Source of the DNA: Pseudomonas lijiangensis
Lineage (GTDB): Bacteria > Pseudomonadota > Gammaproteobacteria > Pseudomonadales > Pseudomonadaceae
Assembly: GCF_018968705.1 (NCBI RefSeq)
Contig: NZ_CP076668.1
Span: 4,909,001-4,973,000 of the forward strand
Reading direction: 5' to 3'
Length of the DNA stretch: 64,000 nucleotides
The notes under the pieces are model-generated. The model was not told where the DNA came from. It ran no database searches and saw nothing but the letters and a program-made list of their open reading frames with translations. This document shows, piece after piece, positions 28,242 through 37,810 of this stretch. The translations under genes and the position numbers were made by a program. The first letter of the stretch is position 1, and each line of letters starts with the position of its first letter.

Positions 28242-29377
28242 GGCTTTGCAGGAGCGAATCGGGCGGCGCTCCGCTTATTCGCGAAACGCCCCGCCGGTGC
28301 ATAAGGAGCCGGATCAATAATCGGCTCACGCTCCAGCAACAGATCCGTCAGCAACTGGCAGGACGCAGGTGCCAGCACCAGACCGTTGCGGTAGTGGCCA
28401 CAGTTCAGCCACACCCCCTCGAAGCCCTCCAGCGGGCCGATAAAGGGAATGCCTTCGGGCGAACCTGGGCGCAACCCCGCCCACTGAGCGACAGGCTCGG
28501 CATTGGCCAGCTCGGGAATCAATTCGATGGCCGAGGCCTTGAGGCTTTCCAGCGCTGCCGTGGTCGGCGTCTTGTCGAAACCTTCATGCTCCAGCGTACT
28601 ACCGATCAAGATATGACCATCACGACGCGGAATCGCATAACGCCCCTTGGCCAGCACCATGCTCGACAGGAAATCGGACTCGCACTTGTAGAGAATCATC
28701 TGGCCCTTGACCGGTTCGACGGGTAATTCCAGACCCAGGGTCTTGAGCAACTCGCCACTCCAGGCGCCCGCCGCCAGCACGACACGGTCGCCCAGGATAT
28801 CGCCCGCTTGCGTGCTGACACCACGAACCATATTGCCCTCGCGCACAAACCCGCTGACTTCGCACTGCTCGCGAATCTCGACATTGGGCAACGCCAGCAG
28901 CGCAGCCTTGAGGGATTTCACCAGACGCGGGTTACGGACATTGGCCACATCGGCCATGTAAATGGCCCTTGAATAACCCTGCCCCAATGCTGGCACCGCA
29001 TCATGAACAGCCGACACGTCGACACTGCTCAGCGGCCGTTGCTCCCGGGCAGCCCAGTCCAGGGCTTGCTGCTCATCGTCCAGATCCAGCCAGTACAAAC
29101 CGGTCTTGTGAACTTCAGGATCAACGCCTGTCCGGGCAAACAGGCGTTCGGCCAGATGCGGGTAGAAGTCCTGTGACCAGTGCGCGAGGGCGGTGACTGC
29201 CGGGCTGTAGCGCCATGGATAGAGTGGCGACACGATCCCGCCACCCGCCCATGAAGACTCCTGACCGACGCTGGAGCGATCAACCAACACGACACTGGCC
29301 ACTTCGGCGGCAAGGTTGAAAGCAGTCAACAACCCGATAACACCACCACCGACGATCACTACATGTTGCTTGTGCAT
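28238..29377 (-). CDS. thiO: Glycine oxidase ThiO, FAD-dependent
   Basis: The 379-residue flavoenzyme of the DAO family oxidises glycine to iminoglycine for the thiazole of thiamine. The dinucleotide site is VVIVGGGVIGLLTAFNLAAE at residues 6-25. Conserved later regions are SWAGGGIVSPLYPWRY, GAWSGELLKTLGLELPVEPVKGQ and the C-terminal GHYRNGLVLAPASCQLL. The last 12-17 codons (FANKRSAARFAP and after) are written by a REP element (28251-28285), so this tail is probably recently acquired. It is convergent to pilR with a 4-base overlap. In P. aeruginosa the same gene also lies next to pilR. Confidence 0.9.
   Translation of the reverse strand: MHKQHVVIVGGGVIGLLTAFNLAAEVASVVLVDRSSVGQESSWAGGGIVSPLYPWRYSPAVTALAHWSQDFYPHLAERLFARTGVDPEVHKTGLYWLDLDDEQQALDWAAREQRPLSSVDVSAVHDAVPALGQGYSRAIYMADVANVRNPRLVKSLKAALLALPNVEIREQCEVSGFVREGNMVRGVSTQAGDILGDRVVLAAGAWSGELLKTLGLELPVEPVKGQMILYKCESDFLSSMVLAKGRYAIPRRDGHILIGSTLEHEGFDKTPTTAALESLKASAIELIPELANAEPVAQWAGLRPGSPEGIPFIGPLEGFEGVWLNCGHYRNGLVLAPASCQLLTDLLLEREPIIDPAPYAPAGRFANKRSAARFAPAKP
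28251..28285. repeat. REP element overlapping the thiO 3' coding end
   Basis: ggagcgaatcgggcggcgct...cttattcgcgaa is the same palindrome as the left arm at 24897-24932. It lies inside the last codons of thiO and just after the pilR stop. Confidence 0.8.
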
Positions 29378-29404
29378 TTTGGTCTCTAGGCAAAGGAAAA
29401 GGAG

Positions 29405-29803
29405 TTAACGTCCCCAGCAGTCTTTGGTTGTCACGCCGCTGGTGGCGTTTGGATTGGTGCGCGTGCCGGTATTGGTGATGGCAAAACTGCCGCATTTATC
29501 GCCGGTCATGAGCGAGCCGGTAGGGTTAGCGGTCAAGGTAAAACCTGTGGCTGTGAGGACCGGCGCGATGTTGTAATAACTATTGCCGCCACTCAAACCT
29601 GTCGCGCCGACGTAGGTGCCATTTCTTGAAAAGAAACGCTCAAGCGCCTGGGTCTGCTCCGAAAGCAGGCTGGCAATGGCCGAACGCTGAGTACGCTTCG
29701 TGTATTCAACATAACTGGGGTAAGCAACGGCCGCCAGAATACCGATAATCGCCACGACGATCATGAGTTCGATCAAGGTAAAGCCTCTGGATACTGCTCG
29801 CAT
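29405..29803 (-). CDS. pilE: Type IV minor pilin PilE
   Basis: The 132-residue prepilin has a short leader cut by PilD at G7-F8 and the class III N-terminus [20 protein letters not shown] with Glu at mature position 5. The C-terminal half carries Cys104 and Cys129, the expected disulfide of the D-region. It is the last gene of the minor pilin operon, 12 bases after pilY1. It helps initiate the pilus with the other minor pilins. Confidence 0.93.
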   Translation of the reverse strand: MRAVSRGFTLIELMIVVAIIGILAAVAYPSYVEYTKRTQRSAIASLLSEQTQALERFFSRNGTYVGATGLSGGNSYYNIAPVLTATGFTLTANPTGSLMTGDKCGSFAITNTGTRTNPNATSGVTTKDCWGR

Positions 29804-29815
29804 GAATCACCTTCC

Positions 29816-32800
29816 CTACTGGATTTGTCGCCACATGATGCGCTGGAAGACGTTGGCACTACCGCCCTTCTCCAGCAGCTTGACCGGTGTTCCGCCACTG
29901 GAGTCGATCAGGTATTTGTTATCGTTGGCGCCGTTGGTGCCTGCCACGATGGATGCAACCACCGGAATCCCCGTACCGATCCCAAGGCCTGCAACGAGGG
30001 TATCGGAAGCGGTAATGTCGTTGTCGCCATTGGTATCGAGCACCTGATAATTGAGCATGCTGCCGGTGGCGGCATCCAGCTCGAAAAGACGCCCGGTACC
30101 GGTACTTTCACAAGGATCAGTGGAGTTCACAGATGCAGTGGTGAAAATGATACGGCCACGAGACGTCTGTGCAGGATAGATGATCCGCTCACCCAGATAA
30201 GGCGCAGCGGTTGCCAGTGGCATGTACCAGCCTTTCTTGGTGGCCCAGTCCACATCGTTGGAGGTTGAGGTGAAGTAAGTATTGCCATTACCGGTCACCG
30301 AACCATTGACCGCCTGGGCCTGCAGGTTGGCTTCAACGATATTCCCCGAGCCCGCATCGCCATCCCAGATTGCGTAGAAGTCCTGCAAGGCACTGGTCTG
30401 CTTGTCGGTAGCCTCACTGAATTTGCCGGTACCGAAATACACCAGCTTGCCGTTGAGCGGGTGATCGATCAGCAGAGGCTGAACCGTAATCGGCTGGTTG
30501 GCACCTCTTGGCGCAGTGAACAACGGCGAACCATTGAAAGCGACCCTCCAGCTGGAAGCCGCCGCACCACTCATGTCGAACTTCCACATGCGTCCCTTGA
30601 GGTCACCGGCATAAGCGGCCTGAACGACGTTCTGCGAGTTGACACGCAGCTTGACCGAGGAGAGGCCGTTGTCTGTCTCACCACTGACGACAATCGGTGT
30701 CTGGATTTCCGCAATGAATGCGCCGGTATTGGCATTCAATACATACAGCGACGCCCGACCTGTAAAACTGCCATAGCCATTACCCACCACCATGATCCCG
30801 GTCCCGTCAGCCATACGCGCTACATCAGGCTTGGAGTAGCTATAACCCAGGTTATTGAACCTGTTAGTGGTGTCAGAGGTGTCCGGTGCCTTGACCTCCC
30901 ACATGACCTCAGGGGTATTGCTGCTACCTTCGAACAATTTGATTGCGAAGAATGCCTTGCCGCCAGCCCCAAGTCCTGAGAAAGCGACTGTACGCCATGC
31001 CGAGCCAGCGGATAATTGAGTATCGAAAACCGCAATCTGCCCATCAACCGTGAACTTGTGCACCCCGGAACCGTAGTTGGTTGAAGAAATGGTTGCCAGA
31101 GAAGCCAGCGACGTGGAAGGCATATAAGCGTATCGACGCACCCCGTTACTGGCATTGATGACATTGAAGAAGCCATCGTTGGCATTGGCAAGAAGGCTAT
31201 AGGTCATATTGCTGGCCTTGTTGGCCAGGTAGGTGGTGTAACTGGTATCTCCAACCAGATCGGCAGCTGTCTTTTCCGTAGGTAACCCCGCGCCCAGCGT
31301 AGAATTGATGATATCGCCGAGCAGCCTGGTGCGCGTGCGCAACTTGGCGTTCGCAGTGCCCTTGGCCCAGGCAATCACCTCAGGCCCCGTTACGCCTGTA
31401 GGCAATGTGGTGGTGAATGCAAGCTGCTGTGCCGGACTGAAACTGAGGAAGTCCAGTGCAATTCTCGCGGGTGAAGTCCCTGCGGTCCCCGTGCTCCATG
31501 ACTCGAAGACAGGTGCAGTAGAACCACTGACAATCGTGCTGTCCGTCGTCCAGACAGGAGTACTCAAGGCTCCGGTCGTGGCATCGAGGTTGTAGGCCCT
31601 GACAGTACCGTGCCAGTCGGTCGGGTCATAGAGTGTCTGGTAGAACTGCGTGCCAGCCTGAAGGGTGGATGAACTTGATACGCCACCACCGCCGGAGCCG
31701 GCCTTGGCGTAGATGTCGGTAAGAGCAAGGTTCAATGCGGTATTCAACCCTGCACTGTCATTGGCCTGAAAGTATTTGGCATGGCCATGATTGTCGTCAG
31801 CGGCATCGATAAGCATCTGGTTACCGAGCGTGAAACCGATCGCGTAGGTGCTCAGGTTCTGTCTGGGGAATCCGGCATTGTCCCAGCTTCGCCCCGTCAG
31901 ATCGCCGCCCGGTGAAGTGGAGTCCTTGCGCATGTCAATGTCATAGGCGAACTTGGCGATATCATCCAGATATAGCGTATCCCCTTCATTTTCCGGATCG
32001 ACATTCGGCCCGTCATTATTGATACGATCCCAGTTAGGTAACCACGCCGGGTCGAAATCATCGACGTCATTTGTGGGGAACGTTTTGTCGTGAGTAGGCA
32101 AACCGTCAGTCAACACAACACCATAGTTTTTCTGACAACGATATTGAATGGGGCTTGTAAACGTTCTCGGTGAGCCGGTGTATGACGGAAAAGGAGTAAG
32201 CCCGCGAAAATAGCGAGTCACCTGATAATAGGTTTCAGCAAGAGGCGTGTTGGCTTCTGCAGTCAACGCCGAAATCGCGGCGCGCAGATTTCTGTAGTTT
32301 GTATCAGCCGTCGCCTGCGTCACACCCGCCTGATAAGTCGTGGCCGGAACAGGCGACAAGTCGCTCACAGCCTGCTTGATATTCCCACCCGGTCCTCTGT
32401 CGTTACTGTTGGGTGGATTGTAAGTCGCCAAACCGATACGCAACGACCGGTTGGCATCGACCAGTCCCAATGCAACGGAAATGGCAGAGGTCAAACGGCT
32501 TTCAGTCGGTATATTCGCCACACTTTTGTTGGAGCTTACCTGTGAAACCAGATAAGACAGATAAGCACCGGGATAACGTGTATTGCCGGACCTCGCCGGA
32601 TCAGGCAAGGATATGCAATAAACTGTGTTGTCATTGGACTTGGCAAAACTATAGCCACTGAAGCAGCGATCCCTGCTCAAAGCGCTCAAAAATACATATT
32701 GCCCATCACCTGTTGGAATTGTGTTCCTCACACAAAACCCTAAAAAACCGCAATCGAAATTATCAATAGTCGGCCAGGAAGCAGACGCATTGAAACCCGA

Positions 32801-32989
32801 ATCAAAAATAATCGTATCCATACTGCCGGAGTTATCCACCTGCAACATGACATTGGGCGTAACGGCAGAAGCACTCAGCAACGGTACTTGTGAAGGTGTG
32901 AACGCATAAACAGGCGCAGACAGATAAAGCGCAGCCAGGGCACCATACGCATACTTCAATCCGTGACGAAACGCCTTAGCAATTGGCAT
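29816..32989 (-). CDS. pilY1: Type IV pilus tip adhesin PilY1
   Basis: The 1,057-residue secreted protein primes pilus assembly and sits at the tip. The ATG at 32989 (GGAGAG upstream) gives a clean Sec signal ending SAPVYAF; a longer upstream reading has no support. A von Willebrand A-like region starts with the metal motif DNSGSM at residues 52-57. The C-terminal third resembles the PilY1 beta-propeller (YAGDLKGRMWKFDMSG), with a calcium loop DTNGDNDITASD near residue 990. It overlaps pilX by 14 bases. No separate pilY2 gene was found between it and pilE. Confidence 0.93.
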   Translation of the reverse strand: MPIAKAFRHGLKYAYGALAALYLSAPVYAFTPSQVPLLSASAVTPNVMLQVDNSGSMDTIIFDSGFNASASWPTIDNFDCGFLGFCVRNTIPTGDGQYVFLSALSRDRCFSGYSFAKSNDNTVYCISLPDPARSGNTRYPGAYLSYLVSQVSSNKSVANIPTESRLTSAISVALGLVDANRSLRIGLATYNPPNSNDRGPGGNIKQAVSDLSPVPATTYQAGVTQATADTNYRNLRAAISALTAEANTPLAETYYQVTRYFRGLTPFPSYTGSPRTFTSPIQYRCQKNYGVVLTDGLPTHDKTFPTNDVDDFDPAWLPNWDRINNDGPNVDPENEGDTLYLDDIAKFAYDIDMRKDSTSPGGDLTGRSWDNAGFPRQNLSTYAIGFTLGNQMLIDAADDNHGHAKYFQANDSAGLNTALNLALTDIYAKAGSGGGGVSSSSTLQAGTQFYQTLYDPTDWHGTVRAYNLDATTGALSTPVWTTDSTIVSGSTAPVFESWSTGTAGTSPARIALDFLSFSPAQQLAFTTTLPTGVTGPEVIAWAKGTANAKLRTRTRLLGDIINSTLGAGLPTEKTAADLVGDTSYTTYLANKASNMTYSLLANANDGFFNVINASNGVRRYAYMPSTSLASLATISSTNYGSGVHKFTVDGQIAVFDTQLSAGSAWRTVAFSGLGAGGKAFFAIKLFEGSSNTPEVMWEVKAPDTSDTTNRFNNLGYSYSKPDVARMADGTGIMVVGNGYGSFTGRASLYVLNANTGAFIAEIQTPIVVSGETDNGLSSVKLRVNSQNVVQAAYAGDLKGRMWKFDMSGAAASSWRVAFNGSPLFTAPRGANQPITVQPLLIDHPLNGKLVYFGTGKFSEATDKQTSALQDFYAIWDGDAGSGNIVEANLQAQAVNGSVTGNGNTYFTSTSNDVDWATKKGWYMPLATAAPYLGERIIYPAQTSRGRIIFTTASVNSTDPCESTGTGRLFELDAATGSMLNYQVLDTNGDNDITASDTLVAGLGIGTGIPVVASIVAGTNGANDNKYLIDSSGGTPVKLLEKGGSANVFQRIMWRQIQ

Positions 32990-33485
32990 AAATACTCTCC
33001 AGCACCGTTCTCGATGTGCCTTGGGTGGCAACGGCTGTAACACGATAAACCGTCACGCTACTCCTCAAATCACAGGTTGGCGGGCGTTTTATGGGGTTTG
33101 CCGTGGTGCCAAGATTCTGGATGCCATAAAAACCACCTCCCTGTGCTGCAACCCAGCTCACCCCGGATGTGCCATTTGTACCTGCCGCCGTCAGCGTGGT
33201 GGATTCGGCAGGCGGGGCGCAGGTTGTGTTATTGGTGCATTTGGCCATGGTAAAACCCACCAACCGGATGGACGACTCGCCCAGTCGCAATGCCGCTTCG
33301 GCCCTCTGGAAAGACTGATTGCGCAAAGCCACACTGCCCGCCATCTTTTCCTGCAAGGTGGCATTCTGCATGGAGGAAATCCCCAGCAATGTCAGCAGCA
33401 ACAGGAATACCAGGCTAACCAGCAATACCATTCCGGATTGTCGGGCCGGGAATGTCGGCATGACGCAAAACCGCTTTGTATTCAT
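32976..33485 (-). CDS. pilX: Type IV minor pilin PilX
   Basis: The 169-residue protein has a prepilin-like N-terminus with G18-M19 (RQSGMVLLVSLVFLLLLTLL) but Val instead of Glu at mature position 5, as expected for PilX. The motif LGISSMQNATLQEKMAGS after the helix is typical. I chose the ATG at 33485 with AAGGG 9 bases upstream rather than the in-frame TTG at 33503. It lies between pilW and pilY1, with an overlap of pilY1. Confidence 0.9.
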   Translation of the reverse strand: MNTKRFCVMPTFPARQSGMVLLVSLVFLLLLTLLGISSMQNATLQEKMAGSVALRNQSFQRAEAALRLGESSIRLVGFTMAKCTNNTTCAPPAESTTLTAAGTNGTSGVSWVAAQGGGFYGIQNLGTTANPIKRPPTCDLRSSVTVYRVTAVATQGTSRTVLESIYANC

Positions 33486-33499
33486 TGCATACGGCCCTT

Positions 33500-34204
33500 T
33501 CAAAAGCGATTACGCAGGTAGGCAACCACATTGTATTGCTGAGGCCTGACGCGATTATCCGGATCCTGCAGGGTCAGGCTGATGCGAACGCTGCGTATAT
33601 CGGCCGCCGCGGCAGTCGAGACTGTCGTGACATAGGTCATTGGACTGCCCGCCATCCCAAAGGAAACGTCGAAGGCACTGACGTTTTGCAGCAACGGTTG
33701 CGCAGTCCCGCCTGTGCCGTATTTGATGGTCAGGTTCTGCCCGGTAAGGGTGTAGACAAACTGACGCATCGGGAACGCGGTTTCCCCCGCTGCCGGCAAT
33801 TTTGGCCCGGCATAAAGCTGGGTGGAGGTCTGACAGTTGGAAATGATCGTCCAGGTCGGTGAAGTGCCGGTGGTGCCAATGTCAGAGGTCACCAGAGTCA
33901 GGGTTTTATTGGCGTTATCCCACAGGATGGGGTTATCGAGCGCGGCAGGCCATGCAATGGCCGGAGGGACTGGCACATAGTTGTTGAATCCCAGGCAGCC
34001 ATACATCCCGGTCATGCGGATTTCCTGCATCAGTTTGCTCAGCACGAAACGCGCATCTTCCTGCATGCGGGCCGAGGCATTCTGGGTCAGGAACGTGCCT
34101 CGGGAGGCGCTGAATATCTGGATGATGCCCATGCTGACCACCAGCCCCAGCACCAGCGCCACCATGATCTCGATCAGGCCAAAGCCTCTGGATGACTTCT
34201 TCAT
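33500..34204 (-). CDS. pilW: Type IV minor pilin PilW
   Basis: The 234-residue prepilin has a leader ending at G7 (MKKSSRG) and mature start FGLIEIMVALVLGLVVSMGI with Glu at position 5. The next segment QIFSASRGTFLTQNASARMQEDARF is characteristic of PilW. Its start overlaps the pilV stop by 4 bases. It is part of the initiation complex of the pilus. Confidence 0.92.
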   Translation of the reverse strand: MKKSSRGFGLIEIMVALVLGLVVSMGIIQIFSASRGTFLTQNASARMQEDARFVLSKLMQEIRMTGMYGCLGFNNYVPVPPAIAWPAALDNPILWDNANKTLTLVTSDIGTTGTSPTWTIISNCQTSTQLYAGPKLPAAGETAFPMRQFVYTLTGQNLTIKYGTGGTAQPLLQNVSAFDVSFGMAGSPMTYVTTVSTAAAADIRSVRISLTLQDPDNRVRPQQYNVVAYLRNRF

Positions 34205-34719
34205 GGGTTCACCCCGATACGCGAGGTCAGGGTAAAGGTCTGCAGGGTGTTACCGGCCGCCGTACCGCCGGTTGCAACGGTGCTGGAGCCCGCCGCCCGC
34301 GTATCGTCCCAGGTGATGGTGATGGTGACGGCCGGAGCGTCGCTGACATCGATACTGGCTGTGGCCGTGGAGCCTGCAAAAGTGGCGATGTTGGTCTTGA
34401 AATCGTAAAGGTCCTGATCCCGAGCCCTGTTCAGATTCCCTGCCGACGGAGCCGAGGTCAGATTGGCCAAGGCATAAGTCGCCAGTACGTTGGTGGTGCC
34501 GTTGGCGACCGCATTGCCATCCACATTCGCCCGGATACGATCCATCATGTCGTAGGCAATGAAGCTAGCCTGACTGCTCATGGTAGAGCTGTCGGTGTAC
34601 TTGAGAGCATTGAGCTGAATCGCGGCGGCGCCCAGCAGGCCGATGGCAAGTATCAGGACCGAAACCAGCACTTCGATCAGCGTCATGCCCGTCTGGCGAC
34701 GTCGCACTTCATTTAGCAT
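34201..34719 (-). CDS. pilV: Type IV minor pilin PilV
   Basis: The 172-residue prepilin starts at the ATG at 34719, whose A is also the last base of the upstream stop codon (TGATG). The leader ends at G11 (MLNEVRRRQTG), the mature start is MTLIEVLVSVLILAIGLLGA with Glu at position 5. It is coupled at both ends in the operon. Confidence 0.92.
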   Translation of the reverse strand: MLNEVRRRQTGMTLIEVLVSVLILAIGLLGAAAIQLNALKYTDSSTMSSQASFIAYDMMDRIRANVDGNAVANGTTNVLATYALANLTSAPSAGNLNRARDQDLYDFKTNIATFAGSTATASIDVSDAPAVTITITWDDTRAAGSSTVATGGTAAGNTLQTFTLTSRIGVNP

Positions 34720-35189
34720 CAGCAATTTCCACCCAGAATGATCCGACCCGTCAGACAAATGTTCATGGTCCTGGCAATCGAACCTCGCGTGTAATTCATC
34801 ACCACCGCGGTGGCGGGCGTAGACAAGGCACCCAGGTTATTGAATTCGATCCCGGTAACGTTGGTCGCCGTCAGGGTTGCTCCACTGCTCATCGCCGCGA
34901 CCTTGCGCAACGCAGTCGGGGTACCCGATGTCTCGGAAGCCAGAAAGACCTGTAGCTCCGTACTCCAGTCCGCCCCGCTGGTGGGTGCAATACGTACCGT
35001 CACTCCCCGGTTTATCGCCTCAAGACGTGCATAGTTGAGCGCCCGCTGCAAATCATTGAGCTCGGTATCCGCCTTGTTGTTCTGGATCGTGCTGGTAAAG
35101 CTCGGAACGGCAATGGCAGCCACGATCGCCACCACAGACACAGTGACTAACAATTCAATGAGGCTGAAGCCCTTGGACATATAACGCAT
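34719..35189 (-). CDS. GspH/FimT-family minor pilin (FimU position)
   Basis: The 156-residue prepilin starts at the ATG at 35189, with AGGAG 7 bases upstream; a longer upstream reading is not supported. The leader is MRYMSKG, and the mature start FSLIELLVTVSVVAIVAAIA has Glu at position 5. The region LNDLQRALNYARLEAINRGVTV is typical of GspH/FimT. It is first in the operon before pilV, the place held by FimU in P. aeruginosa. FimU and FimT are hard to tell apart by eye, so no symbol is given. Confidence 0.88.
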   Translation of the reverse strand: MRYMSKGFSLIELLVTVSVVAIVAAIAVPSFTSTIQNNKADTELNDLQRALNYARLEAINRGVTVRIAPTSGADWSTELQVFLASETSGTPTALRKVAAMSSGATLTATNVTGIEFNNLGALSTPATAVVMNYTRGSIARTMNICLTGRIILGGNC

Positions 35190-35322
35190 TGGGTGTCTCC
35201 TAGACGTTACGACTATAAGGCAGCAGCGATGCCTGAAAATCTCTAGCAGGATATACGGTTGTTTTGCGATGACGAATGCCCGGATGGCGTTTGGAACAAG
35301 GTTTTCCAGGGAGGAAAAAACG

Positions 35323-35823
35323 ATGAAGCATGCAGGATTCACGTTAATCGAGCTACTGATCGTGGTTGCCATTGTGGCCATTCTTGCCAATGTTGCCAGT
35401 CCGCCGTTTACAGACCTGATCGATGCCAATCGAAGGCACGTAGCCGCCCAGGAACTGGCCAGCGGCATACGCTCGGCACGGGTTGCAGCCATTACCCGCA
35501 ATCAGGTCGTGACCCTGTATGCCATTGACGGAGACTGGAGTAACGGCTGGCGAATCATCACCGACACCACAGGCAACGGACCGGACGATGACGATACCTT
35601 GCTTGTCGAGCGGGCCATCAATGGAAAAACGCGCATTGTCGGCAACAGCAAGATTGCGGAGTACATCAGCTTCAACGGCCTGGGAGGCCTCAGGAAGGCT
35701 GCCAACGGTACCTTTCACGTCTGCGTCCGTGATGAGCCCGTGAGCCACTATCGCGTGATAGTGGCCATTACCGGCAGAGTCAGAGTCGAGAACGACAAGA
35801 TACCGACAGATCTTTGTGCCTGA
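35323..35823 (+). CDS. Second GspH/FimT-family pilin, opposite strand
   Basis: The 166-residue prepilin starts at the ATG at 35323 with GGGAGG 8 bases upstream. The leader is MKHAG, cut before FTLIELLIVVAIVAILANVA, with Glu at position 5. The following LASGIRSARVAAITRNQVVTL marks a GspH/FimT-type pilin. It is divergent from the minor pilin operon and convergent with ispH (2-base gap). It may correspond to FimT of P. aeruginosa, which lies on the same strand as the rest there. Confidence 0.87.
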   Translation: MKHAGFTLIELLIVVAIVAILANVASPPFTDLIDANRRHVAAQELASGIRSARVAAITRNQVVTLYAIDGDWSNGWRIITDTTGNGPDDDDTLLVERAINGKTRIVGNSKIAEYISFNGLGGLRKAANGTFHVCVRDEPVSHYRVIVAITGRVRVENDKIPTDLCA

Positions 35824-35825
35824 CT

Positions 35826-36773
35826 TTATGGCAGAGACTTGACCCGCAGTTCCTTGGGAACGGAGAACGTGATGTTCTCTTCGCGGCCGGACAGTTCATC
35901 GGCACCGGTCGCGCCCCAGGCCTGCAATTGCTGAATCACGCCGCGTACCAGAACTTCCGGCGCGGACGCACCTGCGGTAATACCGATACGCTCGATACCG
36001 TCGAACCAGCTGCGCTGCATGTCTTCGGCACCGTCGATCAGATAGGCCGGTGTCGACATGCGCTCGGCCAGCTCGCGCAGACGATTGGAGTTGGAGCTGT
36101 TGGGGCTGCCCACCACCAGAACCACATCGCACTCATCAGCCAGTTGCTTGACCGCATCCTGACGGTTTTGCGTGGCATAGCAGATATCGTCCTTGCGCGG
36201 CCCGCCAATGGCAGGGAAGCGCGAACGCAATGCATCGATGACACGACTGGTATCGTCCATGGACAAGGTTGTCTGGGTCACGAAAGCCAGGGCATCGGGG
36301 TTGCGCACCTGGAGGTTGGCGACGTCTTCTTCGTCTTCCACCAAGTAAATCGCACCGCCATTGCTGGCGTCGTACTGGCCCATGGTGCCTTCGACTTCCG
36401 GATGGCCTTCATGGCCGATCAGGATGCACTCACGGCCATCACGACTATAACGGGCCACTTCGATATGCACCTTGGTCACCAGCGGACAGGTCGCATCGAA
36501 GACTTTCAGGCCACGGCCTGCTGCCTCGGCGCGTACCGCCTGGGAAACACCGTGGGCGCTGAAGATGACGATCACATCGTCCGGCACCTGTTCCAGCTCT
36601 TCAACGAAGATCGCGCCACGAGCGCGCAGGTCTTCGACGACGAATTTGTTGTGAACGACTTCATGACGCACATAAATCGGCGGGCCAAACACTTCCAGGG
36701 CGCGATTGACGATTTCGATCGCACGGTCCACACCAGCGCAGAAGCCACGTGGGTTGGCGAGTTTGATTTGCAT
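35826..36773 (-). CDS. ispH: 4-hydroxy-3-methylbut-2-enyl diphosphate reductase IspH
   Basis: The 315-residue iron-sulfur enzyme makes IPP and DMAPP in the last step of the MEP pathway. Cluster ligands are Cys12 ([13 protein letters not shown]), Cys96 (DATCPLV) and Cys198 ([11 protein letters not shown]). I chose the ATG at 36773 because [15 protein letters not shown] is the family start. The substrate region [10 protein letters not shown] is conserved. It is last in the ribF-ileS-lspA-fkpB-ispH cluster, as in many gammaproteobacteria. Confidence 0.96.
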   Translation of the reverse strand: MQIKLANPRGFCAGVDRAIEIVNRALEVFGPPIYVRHEVVHNKFVVEDLRARGAIFVEELEQVPDDVIVIFSAHGVSQAVRAEAAGRGLKVFDATCPLVTKVHIEVARYSRDGRECILIGHEGHPEVEGTMGQYDASNGGAIYLVEDEEDVANLQVRNPDALAFVTQTTLSMDDTSRVIDALRSRFPAIGGPRKDDICYATQNRQDAVKQLADECDVVLVVGSPNSSNSNRLRELAERMSTPAYLIDGAEDMQRSWFDGIERIGITAGASAPEVLVRGVIQQLQAWGATGADELSGREENITFSVPKELRVKSLP

Positions 36774-36831
36774 GCTGTGCCTCGTATTTACGTGCGGAGC
36801 TGCCCGGCCGAAGCCGGGCTTGATATCCGGC

Positions 36832-37299
36832 TCAGGAAGCCAGAATCGGCTTGACCTCGAAGATTTGCACTTCAAAGTTTAGTGTCTTGCCAGCCAGAGG
36901 ATGGTTGAAATCGACGGTAACCAGCTCATCGTCGAATTTCTTCACCACACCCGGCAGCTCAGTATTGGCCGCATCGTTGAAGATCACCAGCAATCCTTCG
37001 GACAGCTCCATGTCCTGGAACTGCGAACGCGGGATGATCTGCACGTTTTGCGGGTTGGGCTGGCCAAAGGCATTCTCAGGCAACACCTGGACGGTTTTTC
37101 TATCGCCCGCCTTGAAGCCGAAAATGGCGGCTTCAAAACCGGGCAACAGATTGCCATCACCCACTTTGAACGTGGCCGGAGCCTTGTCGAAAGTGCTGTC
37201 TACCGTATCGCCGTTTTCAAGATGCAGGGCGAAGTGCAAGGTGACTTGCGTGTTCTGGCCGATGCGCAGCTCGCCTTGAGTCGATGACTGTTCAGCCAT
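36832..37299 (-). CDS. fkpB: FKBP-type peptidyl-prolyl isomerase (SlpA/FkpB)
   Basis: The 155-residue cytoplasmic prolyl isomerase has the SlyD/SlpA layout: a split FKBP domain ([38 protein letters not shown]) with an inserted flap domain. There is no His-rich metal tail, which separates it from SlyD. It overlaps lspA by 8 bases and lies before ispH, its usual place. Confidence 0.93.
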   Translation of the reverse strand: MAEQSSTQGELRIGQNTQVTLHFALHLENGDTVDSTFDKAPATFKVGDGNLLPGFEAAIFGFKAGDRKTVQVLPENAFGQPNPQNVQIIPRSQFQDMELSEGLLVIFNDAANTELPGVVKKFDDELVTVDFNHPLAGKTLNFEVQIFEVKPILAS

Positions 37300-37810
37300 G
37301 AGCAGGCTCCTCTTCTTTCTTGCTCTTGAACATATCCACAGCCAGCATGACGGCGCCGACGCTGATTGCGCTGTCGGCTACGTTGAAGGCCGGGAAGTAC
37401 CAACGGTTTTGCCAGTGCACCAGAATGAAGTCGATGACATGGCCAAGCACGACACGGTCATAGAGATTGCCGATAGCGCCCCCCAGCACCAATGCCAGGG
37501 CAATTGCCAGCCAGGTGTCATCACGGCCAAGACGCTTGAGCCACACGACCAGCACGGCACTGACGACAATCGCAATCAGGGCAAACAACCAGCGCTGCCA
37601 ACCGGCGCCATCAGCCAGAAAACTGAAGGCAGCCCCGGTGTTATAGGCCAGGGTCCAACTGAAGTAATCGGGGATGATAACGATCTGGTCGTACATCTCC
37701 AGCCGATTCTCGAAGTAATACTTGCTGGCCTGATCGACGATCAGGACCAGCAGGCTCAACCATAACCAGCTCAAACGGCCAAAACGGCCTGCAGCGCCTG
37801 GATTAGGCAT
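37292..37810 (-). CDS. lspA: Lipoprotein signal peptidase II
   Basis: The 172-residue inner-membrane aspartyl protease removes signal peptides from prolipoproteins. Four hydrophobic segments are present. The two catalytic Asp are in [15 protein letters not shown] and [16 protein letters not shown] chose the ATG at 37810 ([15 protein letters not shown]), which overlaps the ileS stop by 8 bases; an upstream reading adds a non-family tail. Confidence 0.96.
   Translation of the reverse strand: MPNPGAAGRFGRLSWLWLSLLVLIVDQASKYYFENRLEMYDQIVIIPDYFSWTLAYNTGAAFSFLADGAGWQRWLFALIAIVVSAVLVVWLKRLGRDDTWLAIALALVLGGAIGNLYDRVVLGHVIDFILVHWQNRWYFPAFNVADSAISVGAVMLAVDMFKSKKEEEPAHG

Noticed and set aside
29816..35189. 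RpoN (-24/-12) promoter for the minor pilin operon
   Set aside because: No TGGCAC-N5-TTGCA pattern was found in the divergent spacer 35190-35322.
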